Positions 26,935 through 35,519 are shown, counted from the stretch's first letter. The stretch is DNA of 64,000 nucleotides from Clostridiales bacterium (GCA_016342415.1 JAEIOD010000015.1:45485-109484), one strand, 5' to 3'. Notes: generated from the letters alone by a model not told the origin. A program made the numbers and translations.

Positions 26935-27355
26935 CTTCGAAATACATCCTGATATTTTTTGAAAATAAGGTGTGATAAATTAACACCGCTACAATAATAA
27001 AAGCGATAACATTTCTCATATATACATACATCCCAAATCCAAAATATGAAAAACCTACAAATATATTTCTTAAAATACAAGCCATGCAAATCGTTTGAAA
27101 AAGACCTACAAAAAGTCTTGCATGATGTTGTCTTCTAATAAACCTTAAATTTAACCATAATGTTATAAGAACAATTGGAACTGTTATACCAATTCTAATA
27201 ATTGGTGATTTATCTAAATAAAATCCTGTTTGTGTATATAAAAAATAGTCATCCATTAATACACGCATCAATACATAACCAGCAAAAATGCAATTTAAAA
27301 ATGCAACTGCGAAAGCTGTTAACCTGCCAAAATGCCATTTATAGTGTTTCATCAT
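26927..27355 (-). CDS. Hypothetical four-helix membrane protein
   Basis: A 142-aa protein with four transmembrane segments (about residues 9-32, 50-68, 80-102 and 112-131) and short Arg/His-rich loops (RFIRRQHHAR). No family was recognised. Two adjacent ATG codons (27355 and 27352) follow AGGAG; the second has better spacing. It has its own terminator and lies upstream of the DUF1189 gene in the same direction. It may be a small channel-like or regulatory membrane protein, but nothing shows this. Confidence 0.65.
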   Translation of the reverse strand: MMKHYKWHFGRLTAFAVAFLNCIFAGYVLMRVLMDDYFLYTQTGFYLDKSPIIRIGITVPIVLITLWLNLRFIRRQHHARLFVGLFQTICMACILRNIFVGFSYFGFGMYVYMRNVIAFIIVAVLIYHTLFSKNIRMYFEEA

Positions 27356-27498
27356 TTACTCCTATGCTCTACCTTTATATTTTATATCCTATGATGATAA
27401 AAGTAAAGCTGATACAAGATTTGATCTGATAAAAATAAATATTTTTTTTTTGCATATGACTCTCTTATTTGGGTATTTAAGTAATGGAGGTGATTGTA

Positions 27499-27762
27499 AT
27501 GAAAAACTATAAAATCGCGGTACAAAGTGGGCTAAGTGAACTAGAAGCAGCTTTAAAAGAGGAAGGTTTTGATGTTTACAAGTATGGTGCAGATGGATTT
27601 GACGCTGATGTAACAGTTATTACAGGTATTGATGAAGCTTATGAAGAAATACAACCAGCTCAATATCATGCAAATGGTAAAAAGAATATGCTCGTAGTCG
27701 ATGCTACCAATTCAACAACAGAAGTGATATTAAAAAGAATACATGATCATATAAAAGATTAA
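27499..27762 (+). CDS. UPF0180 (YkuS-like) family protein
   Basis: An 87-aa soluble protein beginning KIAVQSGLSELEAALKEEGFDVYKYG, with the central DADVTVITGIDEAYEEIQPAQYHANG and C-terminal LVVDATNSTTEVILKRIHDHI. This matches UPF0180/YkuS, a small alpha/beta family of unknown function common in Bacillota. The ATG at 27499 follows a strong SD GGAGGTGA. The reading frame open from 27484 would translate the SD. Confidence 0.85.
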   Translation: MKNYKIAVQSGLSELEAALKEEGFDVYKYGADGFDADVTVITGIDEAYEEIQPAQYHANGKKNMLVVDATNSTTEVILKRIHDHIKD

Positions 27763-27781
27763 TGGACACTCACGTGTCCAT
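27762..27781. terminator. Short bidirectional terminator after ykuS-like gene
   Basis: ATGGACAC-TCAC-GTGTCCAT, an 8-bp stem followed by a moderate T-rich run. It separates two convergent genes. Confidence 0.6.
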
Positions 27782-27784
27782 TTC

Positions 27785-29377
27785 TTAATTATTAAATAAA
27801 GTTTTATAATTCTCATACGTCACAGGCTCACCATAAATAAAATAGCCTGGTTCCAGATTCATTTTATAATAGGATATTGTAAAATGTAAATGGGGTCCTG
27901 TCGAAAAACCTGTGCTACCTATCGTTCCGATTTGTTCCCCAGTCCTCACTTTATCTCCCTCCTCTACATTAAGAGAATCCATATGCAAATAAGAAGAGAA
28001 TATACCGTTTCCATGACTGATCACCACGGTATTACCTGTAACAATAAGCGACATCGCCAATACAACTTCACCATCATATGTTGAAACAACTTCAGTGCCT
28101 TTATCATTTGCAATATCCAAACCTGAATGATGATAAGAAGTCGGTTTGTTGTTTACATATCTTTGCACACCAAATTCAGTGGTGATTCTTCCTGTTACCG
28201 GTAAAACAAAAGCTTGATCAGATAAATGAGATGCTTCAGATTGGTAAACGTTTTTTAATAGAGCTGGTTTGTAATATTTATTATACTCAGCATATGCTTC
28301 TGCTGTTTGTGTCGTTTGAGTTGTTTTCTCATCGACAGTTAAAAACTGAAGATTAAACTCTCTTGTTTTCACTTCAAAAGTAAATTCATATTCATACTGC
28401 CCAACACCATAATTTAAGGAATAAACACCTGGTGTTGTATAGTATGTACTCGGAATCAAACATTCATATAAGTCACCATTTTTCTCAAATGACAATCCTT
28501 CCATATAAGTTTGATCGATATATAAGCTTTCAGGATCATAAATTCCTGAGCCCTTGATGATAATAAACTCACCTTGTGAAATGCTATCACCAGACACCGT
28601 AAATACTGGAGAATACTGCGCTTCAACAATGAATGACGTTGATTCATGTCCGTAATAAAAAGTATCTTTCCAAGAGCTTGTCACTTCATATATGTATTGA
28701 CCATTATCAGTAGGCTGATAAATGCCTTCTTTTAACGGTTTTTCATATAAGATTTTATCATCTTTGCTTACCTTTAACATCACGTCATACATATCAACAT
28801 CAGAACGCACTGAAAACATAACATTGGGTTCTGTGATAATCATTATATGAGGTTCTGAATCCTCTTCAATACTTTGAGCATGCCACTGCTTATCAGCAGT
28901 CATATAGAAATAATCGACTGAAGCACCGAATACTTTTTTGTCATCAATCACCAAATCATGTCTTAAAGGTGTTTTATAAGTATAAACAGATTCAAAAGGT
29001 GGCAACATATATAACCATGTTACTAAGTCATCATCGACTTGGTATATAATTTCTTTTTTTATATCGGTTATATAAACACTTGAAAAATCGTGATTCAAAC
29101 TTATTTCAAATGTTTTTTCTTGACTGTATTTCATATCCAAAACCAATGTTTCAGATACAATTGAATCTATATCTGTTACTTGTTCGTACTGTTTCAATAC
29201 TTGTAACTTCTTGATTAACAGTTGTACTGTTTCATCTTCTAAATCAAATGAATACTCCTGATCGATTATTGACATGGAATCTACATTTCTAACTTGAAAA
29301 GCTGTTGCGTATGTATACAATAATGCAACTAGAGCGATAACAACTATTATCCCTGAACTATATAATATTTTTTTCAT
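27785..29377 (-). CDS. Membrane-anchored M23 family metallopeptidase
   Basis: A 530-aa cell-wall hydrolase candidate. It has an N-terminal anchor helix ([21 protein letters not shown]), a long extracytoplasmic region of beta-rich Ig-like domains, and a C-terminal LytM/M23 domain. The zinc site is complete: [10 protein letters not shown] (HxxxD) and GPHLHFTIS (HxH), with [22 protein letters not shown] and [13 protein letters not shown]. The length and upstream modules resemble sporulation or division-linked M23 proteins. The ATG at 29377 follows GAGGTAAAT. It lies 66 nt downstream of the GGDEF/HD-GYP gene in the same direction. Confidence 0.9.
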   Translation of the reverse strand: MKKILYSSGIIVVIALVALLYTYATAFQVRNVDSMSIIDQEYSFDLEDETVQLLIKKLQVLKQYEQVTDIDSIVSETLVLDMKYSQEKTFEISLNHDFSSVYITDIKKEIIYQVDDDLVTWLYMLPPFESVYTYKTPLRHDLVIDDKKVFGASVDYFYMTADKQWHAQSIEEDSEPHIMIITEPNVMFSVRSDVDMYDVMLKVSKDDKILYEKPLKEGIYQPTDNGQYIYEVTSSWKDTFYYGHESTSFIVEAQYSPVFTVSGDSISQGEFIIIKGSGIYDPESLYIDQTYMEGLSFEKNGDLYECLIPSTYYTTPGVYSLNYGVGQYEYEFTFEVKTREFNLQFLTVDEKTTQTTQTAEAYAEYNKYYKPALLKNVYQSEASHLSDQAFVLPVTGRITTEFGVQRYVNNKPTSYHHSGLDIANDKGTEVVSTYDGEVVLAMSLIVTGNTVVISHGNGIFSSYLHMDSLNVEEGDKVRTGEQIGTIGSTGFSTGPHLHFTISYYKMNLEPGYFIYGEPVTYENYKTLFNN

Positions 29378-29443
29378 ATTTACCTCGCTTACAGCCATCA
29401 TTATACCATATAGTCTTAATATATGAAAAGTTGTAATGAGATC

Positions 29444-31720
29444 TTAATTTTCTTTGATTGACTTGATAAAAGCATCTACAATTTCTGGATCAAATTGACT
29501 CCCACTATACTTAATTAATTCACTAACAGCATAGTCATGACCTAAAGCTTCTCTATAAGAGCGTGTTGATATCATTGCATGATAAGCATCAGCAACACAG
29601 ATAATTCGACTCAGAATAGATATTTCACTACCTTTTAATCCCTCTGGATATCCCAAACCGTCAAATCTCTCATGATGACTTTTAACACAAGACAATACTA
29701 GAGGATCATCAATAATATGTTTCACAATATCATACCCTTTAATAGCATGGGTTTTTATTTCTGAAAATTCTTCATCAGATAAGGTTGAAGTTTTACTAAC
29801 AATCTTGTCAGGAATAGATAATTTTCCGAAATCATGTAATAATCCCCCTATTCTCAGTGCAAATCTTTGATGATCATCCAACTCAAGTTCTTCCGCAATT
29901 AACATAGCATACCTTGCAACTTCCTCTGAATGTTTGCCAGTATACACATCTTTCATATCTATAACACTTGCAAGGGTATAAATGAAATCTATAAGCAGTT
30001 TGTCTTTAATGACCAACGAATCACTACTTTCCATTTCCGAAACAATCTTCTCATGATAAAAAACAACTTTGTTTCTCCCTTTAAATTTTGCATATGTAAC
30101 AGCTTTTTCAGCTTTCATAATCAACGCTCTAGGTGAAACACCATGTTCGGGATATGAAGAAATCCCAATCGATAAAGTCAAAGGAAGGTACCCTGAGAGT
30201 TCATGTAAAACTTTACTTTCTATTACGCTTATTCTAATTTGTTCTGCTATATCGATCGATTTAGAATCGGATGCATAATATACTATAACAAACTCCTCAC
30301 CACCGTATCTGAAAACATGACCGGTTTCGCCAATGCGCTCAGTAATAATTTTTGCTATCTCTTTAAGTATAGAGTCGCCAGTAGTATGGCCTTTGATTTC
30401 ATTAATAGGTCTAAATTTATCGATATCGACCATGATCAGATCCAAGTTTTCTCGATGCTCTTCTAAGATCTTTTTAAATAGCTCGTAAAAATGCCTGTGG
30501 TTATGAAGTCCTGTCAACTCATCTGTGACTAAAGCTCTTTTTAACCTACTTCTCTCTATCTCCAATAACTTACTCTCCGAAAATAGATTTTTTTGATATT
30601 CAATATAGTTAATAATTCCAATCAATAACATGGCAATACTATAAAAAATAATGCCGTAAATTGCAACTCTTGAAAACTGACCGTCATAAACAATTAGTGC
30701 AATCGTATCATAGATGGAGGGTAAAATTAAAAACAATCCGGAAACAGCCACCATATAATCCTGTGATTTTTTTGTAATGAAATATGATTGCAAAGCTATA
30801 TAAATCCAAGTCCCAATTAGGATGACTAAAACAAGATTATATAGATTATAAAAATAGCTGAAATAAATTATATTAGGTGTAATAATCATCCCAATTATTG
30901 AGCCTGAAAAGACCAGTATAGCCATTCTTCTTAGCAGTTCACACCTGTATATTTTTGCCAGTGCAAAAGACATCACTATGGAAGACAGGTGTAAAGCCAT
31001 AATTAAGATTTTTTTGTATATAAGAGCAGAAACCCACCCATGAGACATTACTGTATAATCAAAAAGATAAAGACAGATTAATAAAATACTAATCGGAAAA
31101 AACATATAACTTCGTTCAAATGTTTTGGTCAAACTAAATAATAGAATTTCCATTAAAGCTAAGGCAAACAACATACCCATAACTACCAAATAGAAATTTT
31201 CATATAAGGAATCCAATTTATCATAAAGGGTGCTGGCTATAAGAGAATCACCAATAAAAATTGGCATATTGCCATAACCCAACTTATATTCAGAATAGCT
31301 TTCAAACCGAACCACATTTGTTTCATCTATTATATGACTGGGAATCACGAACTTATACACAGAATTCCACAAATGGATTCTGGTGTTGCCTTCTGCACCT
31401 ATAAGCCCAACTAATTGCTCGTTAAAAAAAATACGGTGCCAAGAACCTCTTATACGAGGTATTACTAATATGGCATCATTCGTGATTATAGTTTCCAACT
31501 CTTTCCCTATGGTCACCTGGTAACTGTACAATCCTTCTTGACCGGATTCTAATCTTTTTTCCTTAAAATCTGTCGTTTCACCATTGATAGTAAAATTCTC
31601 TAAAATAATTATATCTTCACTGGTTTCTATAGCATGTTTTATCAGAGTTAAGCTGATACTCATAAAAATTGTAATGATCAATACGATTGATAAATATATG
31701 TTAAAATGTCTTTTCTTCAT
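29444..31720 (-). CDS. Membrane receptor with GGDEF and HD-GYP domains
   Basis: A 758-aa c-di-GMP enzyme. Residues 1-180 form an extracytoplasmic region after a signal anchor (HNIYLSIVLIITIFMS-type) resembling 7TMR-DISM receptors. About seven helices follow (185-375). A GGDEF domain (about 390-550) has RYGGEEFVIVYY, an active-type signature. The C-terminal HD-GYP domain (about 575-755) has HSEEVARYA, GGLLHDFGKLSIPD and HHERFDGLGYPEGLKG. It could both make and degrade c-di-GMP in response to an external or membrane signal. AGGAGGTGATCT precedes the ATG. No c-di-GMP riboswitch was seen in the window. Confidence 0.93.
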   Translation of the reverse strand: MKKRHFNIYLSIVLIITIFMSISLTLIKHAIETSEDIIILENFTINGETTDFKEKRLESGQEGLYSYQVTIGKELETIITNDAILVIPRIRGSWHRIFFNEQLVGLIGAEGNTRIHLWNSVYKFVIPSHIIDETNVVRFESYSEYKLGYGNMPIFIGDSLIASTLYDKLDSLYENFYLVVMGMLFALALMEILLFSLTKTFERSYMFFPISILLICLYLFDYTVMSHGWVSALIYKKILIMALHLSSIVMSFALAKIYRCELLRRMAILVFSGSIIGMIITPNIIYFSYFYNLYNLVLVILIGTWIYIALQSYFITKKSQDYMVAVSGLFLILPSIYDTIALIVYDGQFSRVAIYGIIFYSIAMLLIGIINYIEYQKNLFSESKLLEIERSRLKRALVTDELTGLHNHRHFYELFKKILEEHRENLDLIMVDIDKFRPINEIKGHTTGDSILKEIAKIITERIGETGHVFRYGGEEFVIVYYASDSKSIDIAEQIRISVIESKVLHELSGYLPLTLSIGISSYPEHGVSPRALIMKAEKAVTYAKFKGRNKVVFYHEKIVSEMESSDSLVIKDKLLIDFIYTLASVIDMKDVYTGKHSEEVARYAMLIAEELELDDHQRFALRIGGLLHDFGKLSIPDKIVSKTSTLSDEEFSEIKTHAIKGYDIVKHIIDDPLVLSCVKSHHERFDGLGYPEGLKGSEISILSRIICVADAYHAMISTRSYREALGHDYAVSELIKYSGSQFDPEIVDAFIKSIKEN

Positions 31721-31763
31721 TAGATCACCTCCTAGATAAAATACCCATGTCTATAAAAGAAAA

Positions 31764-31793
31764 TCAAAAACTCTACTAATAATTAGCAGAGTT
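31764..31793 (-). terminator. Terminator of rsgA
   Basis: Minus-strand AACTCTGCTAA-TTA-TTAGTAGAGTT (one G-U pair) followed by TTTTG. The rsgA stop lies inside the stem-loop. Confidence 0.7.
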
Positions 31794-32822
31794 CCATTTT
31801 TTTATTCTTGGTTTTGATTTTCTTTTTTGTTTGGCATCACGTTGTGTCAGGAGTTTCTGTTGATGTGTTCTTTTCTTATCCTGTCTGGCAACTTCTTTAA
31901 GTAAATTAATATAACTCCTATATCGACTCGCTTCTAGAGAACCGTCTTCTAAAGCGGTCTTTACAGCGCATCCGGCTTCTTTTTTATGACTGCAATTACT
32001 GTACTTGCAAGAAGCCATCAAAGTTACAATATCCTGAAATTCATGTTCTAGCCCTTCATTACCTTCAAAACTAGAAAACTCTCTCATGCCTGGTGTATCA
32101 ATTAAAATAGCACCTTCGGTAAAGATCATCTCTCTATGAGTTGTTGTATGATGACCCTTGTCATCATTTCGCAAGCCATCTGTCTTCATCACTTCACTAC
32201 CTGCTAAGGCATTGATGAGTGTCGATTTACCAACACCTGACGATCCAACTAAAGCGACTGTTTTACCTGGTTGATTGAACGGATCCAACTGATTAATATT
32301 TTCACCGGTCATCGAACTTATGGGGATGGTTTTTATTCCAAAGGTAACAGCATCTACCTGTTCTAATAAGTCTTCAAGATTATCACACAGATCCAGTTTT
32401 GTTAAAACAACTATTGGTTCAGCACCTGATTCCCATGCACCAATCATATAACGTTCCAATCGTCTGATATTAAAATCCTCATTTAAAGACATAACAATAA
32501 ATAGATAATCCATATTGGCTGCTATTACTTGCTCATCACTTCTTGTACCTGCCACTTTTCTAGATAGACAAGTTTGTCTATCTAGTATTCTATTGATTAA
32601 ATGCAAACTACCATCATCGGATGTTGAGTAAACTACAAAATCTCCAATTCTAGGGAATATTCCTTCATATTGCATCTTCCCTGTAATACCAGCAGCTAAA
32701 ACACCCTTTTCCGTCATTAACGTATAATGATTTTGAGCGTACTTCATGATTCTTCCAACTGACATATCTGCTTCTATTTGATTCTCGAAAAATGTTGTAA
32801 ATCCTAATTTATTTAAATTCAT
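31776..32822 (-). CDS. rsgA: Ribosome small-subunit-dependent GTPase A
   Basis: Circularly permuted GTPase of 348 aa that tests late 30S maturation and releases assembly factors. Domain order is an N-terminal OB fold, G4 (VVLTKLDLCD), G1 (VGSSGVGKSTLI), G3 (LIDTPGMREF) and a C-terminal zinc-binding domain with CKYSNCSHKKEAGC. GTPase activity depends on 30S binding, and the family is inhibited by (p)ppGpp. The basic tail is typical. AGAAAGGACAC precedes the ATG. The gene lies behind a 19-codon ORF and an intrinsic terminator, suggesting attenuation control (see separate entries). Confidence 0.95.
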   Translation of the reverse strand: MNLNKLGFTTFFENQIEADMSVGRIMKYAQNHYTLMTEKGVLAAGITGKMQYEGIFPRIGDFVVYSTSDDGSLHLINRILDRQTCLSRKVAGTRSDEQVIAANMDYLFIVMSLNEDFNIRRLERYMIGAWESGAEPIVVLTKLDLCDNLEDLLEQVDAVTFGIKTIPISSMTGENINQLDPFNQPGKTVALVGSSGVGKSTLINALAGSEVMKTDGLRNDDKGHHTTTHREMIFTEGAILIDTPGMREFSSFEGNEGLEHEFQDIVTLMASCKYSNCSHKKEAGCAVKTALEDGSLEASRYRSYINLLKEVARQDKKRTHQQKLLTQRDAKQKRKSKPRIKKWNSANY

Positions 32823-32862
32823 ATAGTGTCCTTTCTAATACTAATAGCCTATTTTTTTGCAT

Positions 32863-32886
32863 AAAAAAACCGTAGTTACCTACGGT
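32863..32886 (-). terminator. Intrinsic terminator in the rsgA leader (attenuator)
   Basis: Minus-strand ACCGTAG-GTAA-CTACGGT (32886-32869) followed by seven Ts (32869-32863). It lies 40 nt before the rsgA start and 14 nt after the stop of the 19-codon ORF, so it ends transcription before rsgA unless prevented. Confidence 0.8.
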
Positions 32887-32922
32887 CAGCTATATAATAT
32901 TAGAAAGCTGGTGTCCGTAGGT
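32878..32922 (-). promoter_or_regulatory. Alternative (antiterminator) hairpin in the rsgA leader
   Basis: ACCTACGG (32922-32915) and CAGCT (32910-32906) lie within the 3' end of the leader ORF. They pair perfectly with CCGTAGGT (32885-32878) and AGCTG (32891-32887). The 3' arm is the same sequence that forms the 5' arm of the terminator, so the two structures exclude each other. A ribosome finishing the ORF would cover the first arm and favour termination. A ribosome stalled upstream would leave it free and favour readthrough. Confidence 0.65.
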
Positions 32923-32959
32923 ATGTTGTTGTAACAATGCTCATCATTAATTTGCTCAT
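32900..32959 (-). CDS. 19-aa leader peptide upstream of rsgA
   Basis: The frame encodes MSKLMMSIVTTTYLRTPAF and ends in TAA. It has a perfect AGGAGG SD (32968-32973) eight bases before the ATG. The last codons (Tyr-Leu-Arg-Thr-Pro-Ala) supply the 5' arm of the antiterminator. Three consecutive ACA Thr codons and a Met-Met pair precede it. Size, SD quality and overlap with competing hairpins match known ribosome-sensing leader peptides such as ermK-type attenuators. No named leader of this sequence is known to me. A second ATG at 32967 overlaps the SD and is unlikely. Confidence 0.65.
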   Translation of the reverse strand: MSKLMMSIVTTTYLRTPAF

Positions 32960-33003
32960 AAGACATACCTCCTTTTTATTATTTAACGTCCTTTACACTA
33001 AGT

Positions 33004-33012
33004 ACTATATCA
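33004..33012 (-). promoter_or_regulatory. Possible promoter of the rsgA leader
   Basis: TGATATAGT on the minus strand (33012-33004) is an extended -10, about 30 nt before the leader SD. A TTGTAA lies further upstream at non-ideal spacing. Confidence 0.4.
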
Positions 33013-33033
33013 TAATTATTTTTATATCTCTAA

Positions 33034-33441
33034 TTACAAAATTATTACACCACTTTGACGGTCGTAATTTCTAATCATCATACTTGAGCCTTCATGGAAT
33101 CCAATTTTCTTGTAAAAGGCTACTTTATCAGGATCGCAAGCTAAATCAATCATATAAAAATCCTTTAAAGATTCCAGCATAAGTGTCATTAATTTTGTAC
33201 CAATTCCCTTGCCTTGATATTCTGGCAATACCTCTAGAAGCGGAATATATGCAGATAAGACTCCATCTGATATGGCTTGTACAAATCCAACAACCTGATT
33301 GTTTTCTATAGCTACAACTGCCATAAAAGAGCCTTTTAATAAATCTAAAAACCTTTCATTAGAAGGTGGATTAGGCCATCCTACAAAAAAACCATTCAAT
33401 TGATCTGTTGTTATATGTTCAATGTTCATTTCATATTTCAT
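33034..33441 (-). CDS. GNAT-family N-acetyltransferase
   Basis: A 135-aa acetyltransferase. The acetyl-CoA loop is EVLPEYQGKGIGTKLMTLMLESL, preceded by NNQVVGFVQAISDGVLSAYIPLLEV and followed by YMIDLACDPDKVAFYKKIGFHEGSSMMIRNY. The C-terminal pattern resembles small GNATs that act on amines or protein N termini, but the acceptor is unknown. The ATG overlaps the preceding gene by ATGA (33438-33441), making it the third gene of a coupled three-gene unit. Confidence 0.88.
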   Translation of the reverse strand: MKYEMNIEHITTDQLNGFFVGWPNPPSNERFLDLLKGSFMAVVAIENNQVVGFVQAISDGVLSAYIPLLEVLPEYQGKGIGTKLMTLMLESLKDFYMIDLACDPDKVAFYKKIGFHEGSSMMIRNYDRQSGVIIL

Positions 33442-33668
33442 TTATTCTTCTCATTTCCGTGTTTGTAATGTCCTGTTGCTTTGGCCAATAATAATTGTTG
33501 ATTAAATTCATCCGAAACTTCTAATTTAGCATTTAGTTTAAGTGCCTGCTTTTTACCAAGAGTCATAATCATTTTATTTTGAGCAAAGATCATCATTTTA
33601 TTTGATTTTGTCATTTGGTAGTTAAAAGGATGTTCTTTTAACTTATCACGTACATCTAATTTACTCAT
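33438..33668 (-). CDS. Small hypothetical protein
   Basis: A 76-aa basic protein with pI-raising Lys clusters (KLKEHPFNYQMTKSNKMMIF, ending GHYKHGNEKNK) and no helix long enough to span a membrane. No family was recognised. It is sandwiched between, and overlaps, the 315-aa protein (8 nt) and the GNAT (4 nt), so it is certainly translated as part of this operon if they are. It may bind a shared partner, but that is only context. Confidence 0.6.
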   Translation of the reverse strand: MSKLDVRDKLKEHPFNYQMTKSNKMMIFAQNKMIMTLGKKQALKLNAKLEVSDEFNQQLLLAKATGHYKHGNEKNK

Positions 33669-34608
33669 TGCCTTCCATTTCTATTCTAAATCGACAGCGT
33701 AGGTCGCCTGCTAAAACCGTTTCCAGACAGGTGACATTCAGTTTTTTGCCTAATATCACTTCAAAAGGAAACTTAGCAAATCCAGCACTGCAATAACACC
33801 ATTCAGCATCAACTGGATTATCAGTTAAGATAGATTCCTTTGCAAAAGGACAATGACAATAATGATACCTTTTATCTCTTTTACTCGTTGCATTAAATAC
33901 GCCATCTGGATTGTATGGAAACTTTGTAATATATAAAAAACCCTCTTTAATGACACCAGATAGTATCTCTTGATTACTTCTGACATAATCAACAGTTTCC
34001 TGAGTGATCAACTGCTCATACCAGACTTTATTCTCATCACAATGTTGTTGCAGTTCCAAAATTTTTCTGTCATGTCTTTCTTTTAAATACTTTTCAAAAC
34101 TCTCAGAAGCTTCATAAAAAGCTTTTTCAGTCAGCATGTCAGACTCACTTAATTGATGATGATTATCCGCAAGAATGTCTCTGTAAACACTCGGTTCAAG
34201 TACTTTTAGTTCACTTATAAATTGATGTGTATAAGCTGTTAAACGTTTAGGTGTTAAACCCAATTCAGGTCTTTTCATTAACTCAAGCGAAGATAATTTT
34301 TGACATTTCTTTTTAATACTATCTATAACACCAACACCACCTAATACACTGGTAAAAAAGATATACTGACTCTTTAAATCATAGACGTAATAATATCTCG
34401 CTAGAGCCAGAAGCGTCTCCAAATCATTTGTTTTGTTTTCTATTAAATGATTCATATACAATTCTAAATCATTCACTTGACATGAGTCTAGTGATAAATC
34501 TTTTTCTAGTAGATATTGACCTAACTGTTTCACAGCGTTTAAAGCTTTGGGGTAATGATCTATGAGATCTCTATCCTCATACAATTTCTTTAATCTTTCA
34601 TATTTCAT
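33661..34608 (-). CDS. Cysteine-rich C-terminal domain protein of unknown function (V4R-like?)
   Basis: A 315-aa protein. Residues 1-215 are largely helical and unrecognised. The C-terminal 90 residues have a strongly patterned Cys/His cluster: YHYCHCPFAKES, then DAEWCYCSAGFAKFPFEVILG, then TCLETVLAGDLRCRFRIE. This resembles the ligand/metal-binding end of V4R-related or L-2-amino-thiazoline hydrolase-like domains, where CHCP-x-CYCSxG and a final GDxxCxF recur. The function is not established. It is the first gene of a three-gene coupled unit with a small protein and a GNAT. Confidence 0.6.
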   Translation of the reverse strand: MKYERLKKLYEDRDLIDHYPKALNAVKQLGQYLLEKDLSLDSCQVNDLELYMNHLIENKTNDLETLLALARYYYVYDLKSQYIFFTSVLGGVGVIDSIKKKCQKLSSLELMKRPELGLTPKRLTAYTHQFISELKVLEPSVYRDILADNHHQLSESDMLTEKAFYEASESFEKYLKERHDRKILELQQHCDENKVWYEQLITQETVDYVRSNQEILSGVIKEGFLYITKFPYNPDGVFNATSKRDKRYHYCHCPFAKESILTDNPVDAEWCYCSAGFAKFPFEVILGKKLNVTCLETVLAGDLRCRFRIEMEGNE

Positions 34609-34670
34609 ATTCTCACCTCAACTACAGTTTACATGATATAAAATTATAAAACCTGACATATTTTGCGCTC

Positions 34671-35123
34671 TTATGCCTTCTTACCAGTTATCTCATCGAT
34701 ATCTATTTTAATAATTGCAACTCGACTCATTGCCTTTTCGTTAAAAGTAAATTTTAAATCAGAAAACTGCGCCATTAAAATCTCTAATCCCATTTTAACA
34801 TCCTCTAACTCTGTTAAAATAGTCGCTTGACCAAATCCAATGATACTTTCAAATTTCATGGTGTATTGACAAGCTACATCACCAGTTACAAGTTCGTTAG
34901 CTCTTTCAATTTCGATACAGACATTTGGATTTTTAGCGATCATATCAAGTTTTCTACCTTCTTTTGCACAATGGATGAAAAACTGTTTGTTCAGGTATCC
35001 ATAGTTAACGGGTACAATATAGGGTTGATTTTCCGCACAAAGTCCTAATCTCAAAACCTTCTCTGATTGAATTATCAATTCAATCTCTTTCATAGATTCC
35101 ATTGATTTCTCTTTTCTTCTCAT
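34671..35123 (-). CDS. Pyridoxamine 5'-phosphate oxidase-like flavin-binding protein
   Basis: A 150-aa split-barrel protein of the PNPOx/NimA-like class. Blocks: LRLGLCAENQPYIVPVNYGYLNKQFFIHCAKEGRKLDMIAKNP (substrate/FMN region) and VTGDVACQYTMKFESIIGFGQATIL, closely matching small FMN-binding proteins related to nitroimidazole resistance NimA. It is likely to bind FMN, with an unknown substrate. AGGAGGGCCT precedes the ATG. It is separated from the neighbouring operon by about 60 bp. Confidence 0.8.
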   Translation of the reverse strand: MRRKEKSMESMKEIELIIQSEKVLRLGLCAENQPYIVPVNYGYLNKQFFIHCAKEGRKLDMIAKNPNVCIEIERANELVTGDVACQYTMKFESIIGFGQATILTELEDVKMGLEILMAQFSDLKFTFNEKAMSRVAIIKIDIDEITGKKA

Positions 35124-35238
35124 AGGCCCTCCTATATAAAATTATACACAAGATAAGTATCCTCTACACTATTAATTCAAAACTCCGACAATAATGTTAA
35201 ATCCATTAATCTACAGCTCTCACCAATATACCTTCCTA

Positions 35239-35268
35239 AAAAAAAAAAGGCTTTCAACCAGCCTCTTT
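35239..35268 (-). terminator. Terminator of the small zinc-ribbon gene
   Basis: Minus-strand AAAGAGGCT-GGTTGAA-AGCCTTTTT continuing into a T11 run, 12 nt after the stop at 35280. Confidence 0.8.
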
Positions 35269-35279
35269 AGATCTCTTTA

Positions 35280-35429
35280 TCAGTCGATTTCATCCAATTT
35301 ACAAGGTGCTTCAAAGCTTTTTGCACTCTCTATGCACTCTTCACAAACATAATTAGCTTTGAATTCTTTTAGTGTTTCAGTTGCTTCACAAAAAACACAA
35401 TATTTTTCCTCATTAATTCTTCTTTCCAT
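35280..35429 (-). CDS. 49-aa zinc-ribbon protein (Gin/CsfB-like pattern)
   Basis: A short gene with TAGGAGG seven bases before the ATG and its own promoter and terminator. It encodes 49 aa starting MERRINEEKYCVFCEATE. CVFC (residues 11-14) and CEEC (29-32) form a clear C-x2-C-x14-C-x2-C zinc knuckle pair, with one further Cys at 43. The pattern recalls the sporulation anti-sigma factor Gin/CsfB and other small treble-clef proteins. The resemblance is in spacing only and no sporulation genes are in view. It may be a regulator or protein-binding adaptor. Confidence 0.7.
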   Translation of the reverse strand: MERRINEEKYCVFCEATETLKEFKANYVCEECIESAKSFEAPCKLDEID

Positions 35430-35467
35430 TGAAATCCTCCTAATAATATACGACATGATTAACTTAC

Positions 35468-35519
35468 ATTGATATCAATCAATTAATATAATAATAGAAT
35501 ATTTTCCTTAATTTTACAA
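35468..35519 (-). promoter_or_regulatory. Promoter and palindromic operator of the zinc-ribbon gene
   Basis: TTGTAA (35514-35519) and TATTAT (35491-35496) are 17 bp apart. A 12-bp perfect palindrome ATTGATATCAAT (35468-35479) sits just downstream of the expected start of transcription, where a repressor operator would lie. The rest of 35430-35576 is AT-rich without other recognisable features. Confidence 0.5.
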
